A stretch of DNA of 64,000 nt from Candidatus Chloroploca asiatica (GTDB taxonomy: Bacteria; Chloroflexota; Chloroflexia; Chloroflexales; Chloroflexaceae): contig NZ_LYXE01000200.1 of assembly GCF_002532075.1 (NCBI RefSeq), forward strand, positions 1 to 64,000, written 5' to 3'. The notes beneath the pieces were generated by a model. The model searched no databases and was not told the origin of the DNA. It saw only the letters and a list, made by a program, of their open reading frames with translations. This document shows, piece by piece, positions 33,757 to 41,533 of this stretch; within the stretch, counting starts at the first letter, position 1, and every line of letters begins with the position of its first letter. The position numbers and the translations under genes are program-made.

Positions 33757-34752
33757 TCACACCTCAATATCCATAATCTTCATAATAGCAAAGAAGCCGA
33801 TCACGATCATGACCATTGATGTCACGGGCAGGCAGCACCAGTTTTCGGGGGGAAGGCCAAAGGTAAAGATCGGGGCCATATATTCGGGGTTGACCATAGA
33901 GATAAAGATCGCCAGACCAACGGGCAACCCGGTAATCACCCAGGCCGAGATGCGGCCCTGGGCCGTCAGCGTATTAATCTCACCTTTGATCCGCACCCGT
34001 TCACGGATGGTATGCCCGATCGTATCGAGGATCTGAGCCAGGTTACCGCCCACTTCCATCTGAATGTTCACCGCCGTGATCAACAAATCGAGGTCTTCAG
34101 AAGGCACCCGGCGTTGCAGATTGGTCAGCGCCTCTTCGGTTGAGCGTCCGAGACCGACCTCCTGGACAACCCGATGAAACTCATCATTCACGGGATAGGG
34201 GGCCTCTTTCGAGACCATATCAAGGGTTTGCAAAAAGCTATAGCCACCGCGGAGGGCATTGGCCATCATGGTGACCGTATCACCGAGGCGATCATTAAAT
34301 GACTTGAGGCGTTGCTTCATGCGGATCCCGAGATAGAGATTGGGCAGGAAGGAGAACAGCACCGCCCCAACGAGCCCCGACGCGAGCATTGCCATCGGGG
34401 TTGCACGACCAACAAAAGCGCCGACCCCTGCACCGAGGAGCGCGGTACCGAGTTTGGTGATATAGAACTCGGCCACCGTCAACTTGACGTCAGCGCGGGC
34501 GAGGTCGCGGGCGGTATTGCTCCCCTGTTTGCTTTTGGCAACAACCTTATCAATGCGTTCAAGGGCCTGACGCGGATTAGCTTCATCGGTTGTTTGCTCG
34601 CCACGCCCGGCAAACTCATCGAGGCGTGAAGCGACGCTATCGCCCTGGCCGCTGCGCAGCATCACCACAACTCCAGCAACGATCAACACCAGCAGCAAAC
34701 CCAGGCCACCGAGGGTAATTGGCATCATCTCAGGCGAAAGTAGTCGCTCCAT
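33757..34752 (-). CDS. tadB: Tad pilus inner-membrane platform protein TadB (GspF-like)
   Basis: 331 residues from ATG at 34752, preceded by GAGGAAC. An N-terminal membrane segment (MPITLGGLGLLLVLIVAGVV), a cytoplasmic part, and the T2SSF domain with LGDTVTMMANALRGGYSFLQTLDMVSKE and AVNIQMEVGGNLAQILDTIGHTIRER. These motifs are characteristic of TadB. It lies 81 nt after the ATPase gene and overlaps the tadC start region. Confidence 0.92.
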   Translation of the reverse strand: MERLLSPEMMPITLGGLGLLLVLIVAGVVVMLRSGQGDSVASRLDEFAGRGEQTTDEANPRQALERIDKVVAKSKQGSNTARDLARADVKLTVAEFYITKLGTALLGAGVGAFVGRATPMAMLASGLVGAVLFSFLPNLYLGIRMKQRLKSFNDRLGDTVTMMANALRGGYSFLQTLDMVSKEAPYPVNDEFHRVVQEVGLGRSTEEALTNLQRRVPSEDLDLLITAVNIQMEVGGNLAQILDTIGHTIRERVRIKGEINTLTAQGRISAWVITGLPVGLAIFISMVNPEYMAPIFTFGLPPENWCCLPVTSMVMIVIGFFAIMKIMDIEV

Positions 34753-34833
34753 ACCATGTTCCTCAGGATAGCAGAACCACACACCTGCTCTTGCCCGGAG
34801 GCACCCATCGGCCAGGTACCGGGTTCTCGATCC

Positions 34834-36234
34834 TTAAAAACTAAGTCGATCACTCGAGCCAAAAATTGTTGGCGAGAGATAGATATTCATCGACTCAAAC
34901 TTCTCGATAAATTTGGGGCGTACCCCGGTGGGGCGTAGGGTTCCCACGATCTTACCCTTTTCATCAACGCCCGTCTGTTCAAAGACAAAAATATCTTGCA
35001 TCACGACCACATCACCCTCCATGCCGGAAAGTTCGGTAATCTGAGTGACCTTACGTGAGCCGTCCTGGAGGCGGGACTGTTGGACAATCAACTGCACTGC
35101 CGAGACAATCTGTTCACGGATGGCGCGAGCGGGGAGATCCATCCCGGCCATTAGGCACATCGTCTCGATACGAGCCATCGAGTCTTTGGGGGTATTGGCG
35201 TGCAGCGTCGTCATCGAGCCATCGTGCCCAGTATTCATCGCCTGCAACATATCGAGGGTCTCGCCGCCGCGACACTCACCGACAATAATGCGTTCAGGCC
35301 GCATCCGGAGGCAGTTAATCACGAGGTCACGGATCGTCACCTCGCCGCGCCCCTCAACATTTGGTGGGCGTGACTCAAGGCTAATCACGTGATCCTGGCG
35401 AAGTTGCAACTCAGCCGCATTTTCGACGGTAATAATGCGCTCATCATTGGGAATAAACGACGAGAGCACATTCAGCAGGGTCGTCTTGCCTGAGCCGGTA
35501 CCACCCGAAACGACAATATTGGTCCGCGACTTGACGCAGGCCGCCAGGAACTCGCCCATCTCCTGGCTCATCGAGCCAAAGCGAACGAGGTCATTGATCG
35601 TCAGATTATCTTTGCGAAACTTCCGGATCGTCACGGTCGGGCCATTGAGGGCGAGGGGCCGAATAATGGCATTGACGCGTGACCCATCGGGCAAGCGCGC
35701 ATCGACCATTGGTGACGACTCATCCACGCGGCGTCCAAGGGGGGCGACAATGCGGTCAATAATGCGCATCACGTGGGCATCATTACTAAACGTAATATCA
35801 GTATGGATAAGCTTCCCAGCTTTTTCCACATAGATCTGTTTCGGGCCATTGATCATAATTTCACTGATAGCCGGATCAGCGAGCAACGGTTCAATCGGGC
35901 CAAGCCCAATAATATCAGCCTCGATAGCCTCAAACATACGCTGGCGTTCCGACTTGGTCAGCACAATGCTTTCGCCATCGAGGATCGCCTGAAACGCCTC
36001 TTCGACCTGTTTGCGCACGCGAGCTTTATTGCTCAGATCCATCCGCGGATCGAGTTCACTAATCAAGCGGGTTTGCACCCGTGTTTTCAATTCATTAAAA
36101 CTCGCATCAACGGTCGCCTGATGGGGGCGAAGGGTATTGGTGAGTGGTTGAACCGGGCGAGCGGCGGGTGGGGCTGCGCCAGCCCCGAGTTCACTGGTTG
36201 GAGGAGCGCCCCCTAGTCGTTTGAGTAGTGACAT
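34834..36234 (-). CDS. tadA: Tad pilus assembly ATPase TadA/CpaF
   Basis: 466 residues of the secretion-ATPase superfamily. Walker A is VSGGTGSGKTTLLNVLS; the Asp box is near RIITVENAAELQL; Walker B is IIVGECRGGETLDMLQAM; the His box is GSMTTLHANTP. The N-terminal LPDGSRVNAII and PTVTIRKF segments are typical of CpaF. It powers assembly (and possibly retraction) of Flp/Tad pili. RBS AGGAGG; it starts 10 nt after cpaE. Confidence 0.94.
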   Translation of the reverse strand: MSLLKRLGGAPPTSELGAGAAPPAARPVQPLTNTLRPHQATVDASFNELKTRVQTRLISELDPRMDLSNKARVRKQVEEAFQAILDGESIVLTKSERQRMFEAIEADIIGLGPIEPLLADPAISEIMINGPKQIYVEKAGKLIHTDITFSNDAHVMRIIDRIVAPLGRRVDESSPMVDARLPDGSRVNAIIRPLALNGPTVTIRKFRKDNLTINDLVRFGSMSQEMGEFLAACVKSRTNIVVSGGTGSGKTTLLNVLSSFIPNDERIITVENAAELQLRQDHVISLESRPPNVEGRGEVTIRDLVINCLRMRPERIIVGECRGGETLDMLQAMNTGHDGSMTTLHANTPKDSMARIETMCLMAGMDLPARAIREQIVSAVQLIVQQSRLQDGSRKVTQITELSGMEGDVVVMQDIFVFEQTGVDEKGKIVGTLRPTGVRPKFIEKFESMNIYLSPTIFGSSDRLSF

Positions 36235-36244
36235 CTAGCGCCTC

Positions 36245-37531
36245 CTAGCGCTTAAAAAACCGAAAGAACCCACCCTGAGCGGGCTTCTCTGCCGCTTTGC
36301 CAGTCTTCTCGGGTAGCCCCTTACCGGGATTTCCCTTTGCGCCAGGGGCGCGTGTGGCGGCCGTCAGATCACGGGCGAGATTCAGGATATCACGCGAAAA
36401 CTGGTGATTGGGCTTGCTGATAATCAGGGGCACCCCCTGGTTGATCCAGAAGGTCACATCATGTCCGGCATCACCAATTTGATAACTCACCTTGCGCTGG
36501 AGACTCTTCTCGATATCTTCGGCCTTGATGCCGGTGCGATTCGTTGCTTTATTGAGCACGAGCATCGTCTTTTCTTGCGGATACCCCAGCAAATCGGCGA
36601 CTTCGAGGAAGAGGGTAAGATCGCGGATGCAGTGCATCTCGAGGGTAATCAGCGTCACAATCCGTGTCGCCAGATCGAGTGAGGCCAGGGATCGATCCTG
36701 AAAAGAAGCCGGCGTATCAACGATCACAAAATCAAACGAACGCCGGAGGGCTTCGAGAATGGCACGCACATGCTCGGCATTGACCAGTTCACCGCGTTGG
36801 GGATCAGGCGGGGCAAGTAATACCTTGACCTGCGATGTATGCGTAGCGAGTACATCTTCGAGCAGTTCTTCATCAAGCTCATCCGTCCGCTGGGCAAGAT
36901 CGATGATCGTTTTATCCGAACGCAGATTGAGGATGACCGCGAGATCACCAAAGATGGCATTGGCATCAACCAGGGCCACCTTTTTACTGGTGAGTTGGCG
37001 GATCGCAATCGCAAGATTCGCGGCGACGACCGAGGTACCCACCCCGCCTTTGGGGCTAAAGACTGCAATGATCTGTCCGAGTTCGACCCCCCGCTGAGGC
37101 GCATTGATCCCCCCGCTCTCTGCCAGGTTGATCGTCTTGGGACGGGTGGCAGCGAGTTTATGGACATGGCGAATGGACTTATAGAGGTCATCAGCACTGA
37201 TGGGCTTGGTTAGGAACTCACGTGCCCCGGCAAGCATCGCCCGGCGCAGATAATCCGTTTCGCCCTGCACACTCATGATGATGACCTGGATCGCCGGATC
37301 TTTATTCATGATCGCTTCGGTGGCGGCGATTCCGTCCATATCGGGCATATTGATATCCATGAGGATGACGTTGGGGTGCAGTTGACCAGCCATCGTAATG
37401 GCCTCACGGCCACTACTTGCTTTGCCAACAACCTCAATATCTTTTTCGAAGAAGAGTAACTTCTCGAGTTGTTCGCGTGTGTCAACAATATCGTCGACGA
37501 TCAGCACGCGGATTTTTTCACCCTCGGCCAT
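36245..37531 (-). CDS. cpaE: CpaE/TadZ-type localisation protein (receiver + ParA/MinD ATPase)
   Basis: 428 residues from ATG at 37531, preceded by GAGGAGA. Residues 1-125 are a complete receiver domain: VLIVDDIVD, phospho-Asp in VILMDINMPDMDG, Lys in TKPISADDL. Residues about 165-400 are a MinD/ParA-type ATPase with the deviant Walker A FSPKGGVGTSVVAAN and IVDTPASFQDRS. TadZ/CpaE proteins place the pilus machine at its site and recruit other Tad proteins. Many TadZ receivers are degenerate; here all phosphorylation residues are kept, so it may be phospho-regulated. The C-terminal 30 residues are basic and Gly-rich. Confidence 0.92.
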   Translation of the reverse strand: MAEGEKIRVLIVDDIVDTREQLEKLLFFEKDIEVVGKASSGREAITMAGQLHPNVILMDINMPDMDGIAATEAIMNKDPAIQVIIMSVQGETDYLRRAMLAGAREFLTKPISADDLYKSIRHVHKLAATRPKTINLAESGGINAPQRGVELGQIIAVFSPKGGVGTSVVAANLAIAIRQLTSKKVALVDANAIFGDLAVILNLRSDKTIIDLAQRTDELDEELLEDVLATHTSQVKVLLAPPDPQRGELVNAEHVRAILEALRRSFDFVIVDTPASFQDRSLASLDLATRIVTLITLEMHCIRDLTLFLEVADLLGYPQEKTMLVLNKATNRTGIKAEDIEKSLQRKVSYQIGDAGHDVTFWINQGVPLIISKPNHQFSRDILNLARDLTAATRAPGAKGNPGKGLPEKTGKAAEKPAQGGFFRFFKR

Positions 37532-37592
37532 CGGTCTCTCCTCACTGGTTATCAGGCGGTCACAGCGCACTTCTCAGCCAGAGGCACCGAGC

Positions 37593-38624
37593 TTATGGGG
37601 CGCGTACAGGTGCTGGTGTCCGGGTCGGATCGGGCGTTTCGAGTTCTTCCTGGCTATAGATCCGTGGCGGCAGTGACTCGGGCAAAGGTACGCCAAACTC
37701 GGCCGTGAGCAGATCCAGGGTAGCCCCGATCGTCTGTTCGACGGCATCATCACCGGCCCCACGGAGGACAAGCACCAGGCGTGCCTCTGTTGAAATCGCC
37801 AGTTCCATCAACTCAGCTTCTTGATTATTCAGTGCCAGCACAAGCGTCCAGAACCCTGGGGTAATTGTGCCTGCGGCAGCACTGTCTGGCGGAACGACCG
37901 GATTGTTGATATCCTCGACCGCAACAATCTCTTGACCCGCTTCGCCTTCGGGGGCCGGGGTGCCATCAGCGGGTGGGGGTGCAGGGCGGACAATACGCAG
38001 CACCTGAGCGCGTTGAATAATCGTCTTGGTACTCGGAAGTTGCTGCTGGTTATCCTGGAAGACCAGTTGTGGCGGTCCACCGGGTTCCGAGGGGGGGAGC
38101 AGGACTGGCTCGCGTTCGCGGCGGTTAATCGTGAAGGTTGCCACCACATCGACAAAATCGCCGGGTTTGATCTGATCAGCGACCCCCGAGAGGTTATTGA
38201 CCAGGAAGGGATAGGCTTTATCGGCGGGGCGATCGGGTTCGGCGGTTGGAATTTGTTGAGAGAGCCCTGGTTCCGTCAGCGCACTGCGCGGAATGCGCTC
38301 GCCAGCGCGAAACGCCCGCATCGTCAGTTGGCCGATGACTTCACCGGGGGTCGAAATATCCTGGCGTTCCACAAATTCGGTCTGCGGGATCGCGATGACC
38401 TCGAGGGCGGCCAGATCGTTAATGACCGTATTGGCGGGAATATCAACCCGAGCTCGTACCACATCAACTTCGGGGATGGCCGTTGGCTCAGCGATGATGG
38501 TCGGCAACTCAGGCCCCCCGCCAATCAGGCTACTTCCTCCTGGTTGCAGAAAGAAAAATGCGGCTGCCCCACCAACGATCAAGATCAAGCCAATGAGTAA
38601 GATGAGCACGCCACCACGCTTCAT
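37593..38624 (-). CDS. cpaB: Flp pilus assembly protein CpaB/RcpC
   Basis: 343 residues. One N-terminal membrane segment (LILLIGLILIVGGAAAFFFL), then a SAF-type domain (VRARVDIPANTVINDLAALEV) and the RcpC/CpaB region with NLSGVADQIKPGDFVDVVATF and FWTLVLALNNQEAELMELAI. The protein acts outside the membrane and in diderms links to the secretin. The C-terminus is Pro- and Arg-rich. It is first in the group cpaB-cpaE-tadA-tadB-tadC and has its own promoter. Confidence 0.9.
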   Translation of the reverse strand: MKRGGVLILLIGLILIVGGAAAFFFLQPGGSSLIGGGPELPTIIAEPTAIPEVDVVRARVDIPANTVINDLAALEVIAIPQTEFVERQDISTPGEVIGQLTMRAFRAGERIPRSALTEPGLSQQIPTAEPDRPADKAYPFLVNNLSGVADQIKPGDFVDVVATFTINRREREPVLLPPSEPGGPPQLVFQDNQQQLPSTKTIIQRAQVLRIVRPAPPPADGTPAPEGEAGQEIVAVEDINNPVVPPDSAAAGTITPGFWTLVLALNNQEAELMELAISTEARLVLVLRGAGDDAVEQTIGATLDLLTAEFGVPLPESLPPRIYSQEELETPDPTRTPAPVRAP

Positions 38625-38687
38625 AGCGGGGTATCCTTCCTATTCAGGAGCGGTCGTGCAGATGCACTGACCGTATGCCTGGCTATC

Positions 38688-38696
38688 ATTATAGCA
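38688..38696 (-). promoter_or_regulatory. Extended -10 promoter for cpaB-cpaE-tadABC
   Basis: TGC plus TATAAT on the minus strand, 64 nt before the cpaB start. Confidence 0.6.
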
Positions 38697-38710
38697 TATG
38701 CCTTTAACCA

Positions 38711-41395
38711 TTACCTTACCACTGTGGGCAGGTAGAGCCTGTTGGTTGACAGGATTGTGAACCGACGGATCAACGGCGTCGTGTCGCCCTCGGTCAGGTT
38801 TTCGCCGCGATTATTGGTCTTGCCGAGGCCGCCTTCGGCAACCAGATTGAAGGGGTCAATCAGGGCGGCCACAGCATAGTGGCCTGGTGTTGCGAAGAGC
38901 GTGCGGAGATCGGCGAGCGGTTGATCCTGACCAAGCTCGGGCAAGAGTGGATGGGCATTATAGTTGGTGTACCAGCCTGTATTCAGGGCCAGCGTGACAT
39001 CGGGTGTTGTCTGGGCACGGTTCACCCAGCGGTAGACTGGTGCGCAATCAACGCGGTTATCGTCGTCATTCTCAATGGGGAGGGTCGGCACCACGAGCTC
39101 GGGCTCGGGTTGTTCAAGTTCGCTATAGGCCACACAGAGCACCACGGGGAAGAGGTCGGCCCCGACGAGCGCGGTTTCGCTTCGTCCGTCAGGATGCAGA
39201 TTCTTCATCGCGAGGTCGAAGCTGTCGAAACGACCTTGTTCCGTGACACTGACCTCAAAACGCTCGATCCAGAGGTCGGGTTCACCGGGGATCGTCTTTT
39301 CAACGCTGATATTGAGCAGTTTTGGCGTTCCAGTGATATCAATCGGTGGGATCAAGCCGCCTTCGGCAGTGCGGCCATTCTGGGTCAAGAGGGCGCGATA
39401 CTGGAAGCAGGTTGCATTGAATTTTTCTTCGCCAAACACCTCCTTTAATTCAACGCGGTTGTTGCCAGACTGTGAAAAGAAAGACGAACTGCGATCACCA
39501 TCGAGTTGAACCCAGGGGGTATTGGCCGGAAACGCGCCCTCATCACAGCGTGCATCGGCGCGGCGTACCCGGCGAAACTCGATGATCAGATCAGCGGTCG
39601 AGTTGCGCGACCGGTCGATCTCGGTGGTCCAGTTGATCGCGAGCACGCGGGCGGCCCCATCGGCTGCGGTTGACTCGTCACTATCGATGCGGATATCAAA
39701 AAAGCGTGAATAGTACGACCCCTCGACGCTGCGGCGGGTTGCGTTGGCTTCCGCGAGCCCCCCGATTGAACCACGCCAGAGCACCCCACTGGTAGTGCCA
39801 TTGCGATCACGGCCCCCGAGTGAAATGGCCCAGGCTGTGCCGGCCCCAGCGGGGGCTTGCACGTCTTCGGGGTAGCGGGCGGGTACAATCACAATGCCGG
39901 CATTGGCAAGCGGATCGAGCAGCGGATTGGCGGGATTGTTATTGCCGATGAAATACTCGGTACTCTCTTCGGTGATCGTCTGGAGATCAAAGCGATCATT
40001 GTGGATCGCCGAGGTGATCGAGTCAAGGGCTGAATTGGTGGCACTGGTCGTCGTCCCGCCAACGACATAGAGCCGGTTGTTGTAAGCAAAGCTCGAAAGC
40101 CCAGTACGGGCCACACCCTCGGTATTGACCAGGCGATTGGCGAGATTGGGCCGCTGGCTCCAGGTTAAGGCACCGGTGTCGGGATCGACGCTGGCGCGGT
40201 AGACATACTCGTTACGGAAGGTGCGGGCGGGATTGACATAGCCACCGGCAATGAAGATGGCATCACGTGTCACCGTCACCCCATCCTCAACAACGGTGAT
40301 CCGCGAGGTCATCGCGCTATGATCAAAGAGGCCCGGCGTACCAGCAAAGCCACTTGGTGGCACAACAGGCATATTGCTGGTGCGTAGCCATGGATCATCG
40401 GCGGCATTCGTCTCGGGATGCCTGAGCCTGCCTGTCGTTTGATCAATCTTGGCATAGAAGACGGCTGCTGTGGCAAGGTCGGGAAGATTGGTGGCGACCA
40501 TCAAGCCGCCGGTGACATACAAAAACGCATTATCACTCGATGTCCGCACGATCACGGCGGCAGCATCGGCCACCCCGAGCTTCCGGTCGCCTAGCGCGGG
40601 CGGGCCTTCATCAACAATCGGGGGACTCGGCAGCATAAAGCCGACCCCCTCGTCGTTGGCCGTCCAGGTGATGTTGCCATCAGCCGTCACCGTACCAATC
40701 TGCACCAGCGGGGTAGTCAGGTTGCTCTGCGAACACTGGGTGGCCCGGATAAAGCCGCCAATCGCATAGAGGTACCCGGTGTTGCTGCCCGCCGGTACTT
40801 CGAGCGCGGCTGCGGCAACATCGCTGCGGGGCGCAAGGGTCTGTACCCGCCCACTACATTCGTCAGCGGTGAGCACCACGGCCGGGGGCAAAGGATCATC
40901 GAGGAAAAAATCGTTGGCACTGGTTGCCCCTGTCGGCAGCGTTTCGTCAGTATAGCCGTGCGCAACGACAAAGCCGTTGGCCTGATCGACGGTTGCCCAG
41001 AAGGTCGAACTGATGGTTGTACTCGCCTGGAGCGAACCCTGGCTGCCGGCAAGCGTATAGATCCGGTTGCCGAGCGCTGCGACGCCGTGGCCCTGGACAC
41101 CCGGATTGGGCAGCGTTTGTGGGTCGCGGCTCCACTTATTGAGCAGGCCGATAGGGGTTAGCAAGACGGCCCCTTCGAGATCGGTGCCAGGAGGTGACTG
41201 CACATCGGCGCTGATCGAGGTACGCTGAACCGTGCCTCGGGCGAAATCGCCCTGACTATTGTCAAGCATTTCGGTAAAGATCGTGACAGCGGCTCCGGCC
41301 TGGCCGCCAGGAATCAAGACAACCACCAGCATGAGGATCATGAGGGTGGCATATGCGACCGCACGGGTACGTCGGACACGCGAACGCTTATGCAT
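38711..41395 (-). CDS. Large secreted Kelch-like beta-propeller protein in the Tad locus
   Basis: 894 residues. There is a basic N-terminus, a signal segment (AVAYATLMILMLVVVLIPGGQ), and a series of Kelch-type blade motifs: LGNRIYTLAGS, GYLYAIGGF, AFLYVTGGL, AIFIAGGYV, RLYVVGGTT and AWAISLGGRD. That gives six blades, enough for a closed propeller. The second half is beta-rich with a CARDB-like part near 740-870. The extreme C-terminus is NRLYLPTVVR, like the ends of many secreted Chloroflexota proteins as I recall them. It lies between the TadG-like VWA gene and cpaB, in the same direction, so it is probably a surface or pilus-associated adhesin. No enzyme motif was recognised. Confidence 0.78.
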   Translation of the reverse strand: MHKRSRVRRTRAVAYATLMILMLVVVLIPGGQAGAAVTIFTEMLDNSQGDFARGTVQRTSISADVQSPPGTDLEGAVLLTPIGLLNKWSRDPQTLPNPGVQGHGVAALGNRIYTLAGSQGSLQASTTISSTFWATVDQANGFVVAHGYTDETLPTGATSANDFFLDDPLPPAVVLTADECSGRVQTLAPRSDVAAAALEVPAGSNTGYLYAIGGFIRATQCSQSNLTTPLVQIGTVTADGNITWTANDEGVGFMLPSPPIVDEGPPALGDRKLGVADAAAVIVRTSSDNAFLYVTGGLMVATNLPDLATAAVFYAKIDQTTGRLRHPETNAADDPWLRTSNMPVVPPSGFAGTPGLFDHSAMTSRITVVEDGVTVTRDAIFIAGGYVNPARTFRNEYVYRASVDPDTGALTWSQRPNLANRLVNTEGVARTGLSSFAYNNRLYVVGGTTTSATNSALDSITSAIHNDRFDLQTITEESTEYFIGNNNPANPLLDPLANAGIVIVPARYPEDVQAPAGAGTAWAISLGGRDRNGTTSGVLWRGSIGGLAEANATRRSVEGSYYSRFFDIRIDSDESTAADGAARVLAINWTTEIDRSRNSTADLIIEFRRVRRADARCDEGAFPANTPWVQLDGDRSSSFFSQSGNNRVELKEVFGEEKFNATCFQYRALLTQNGRTAEGGLIPPIDITGTPKLLNISVEKTIPGEPDLWIERFEVSVTEQGRFDSFDLAMKNLHPDGRSETALVGADLFPVVLCVAYSELEQPEPELVVPTLPIENDDDNRVDCAPVYRWVNRAQTTPDVTLALNTGWYTNYNAHPLLPELGQDQPLADLRTLFATPGHYAVAALIDPFNLVAEGGLGKTNNRGENLTEGDTTPLIRRFTILSTNRLYLPTVVR

Positions 41396-41462
41396 GAGGG
41401 GACTCCTGTGGACTACGGGCTGAGAGGGGGGATACGTGAAGACTGTCTGTCAGGAGAAGGGG

Positions 41463-41484
41463 TGGGGAGGGATAACCCTCCCCA
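41463..41484. repeat. Small G/C hairpin
   Basis: TGGGGAGGG, loop ATAA, CCCTCCCCA: a perfect 9-bp stem in the 138-base gap between the VWA gene and the Kelch gene. Without a T-tract it may attenuate or stabilise the message rather than end it. Confidence 0.5.
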
Positions 41485-41533
41485 ACGACATCGCAGGTAC
41501 CCACCCGACCAGGCCGGGCTTGCTTGCTCATAT

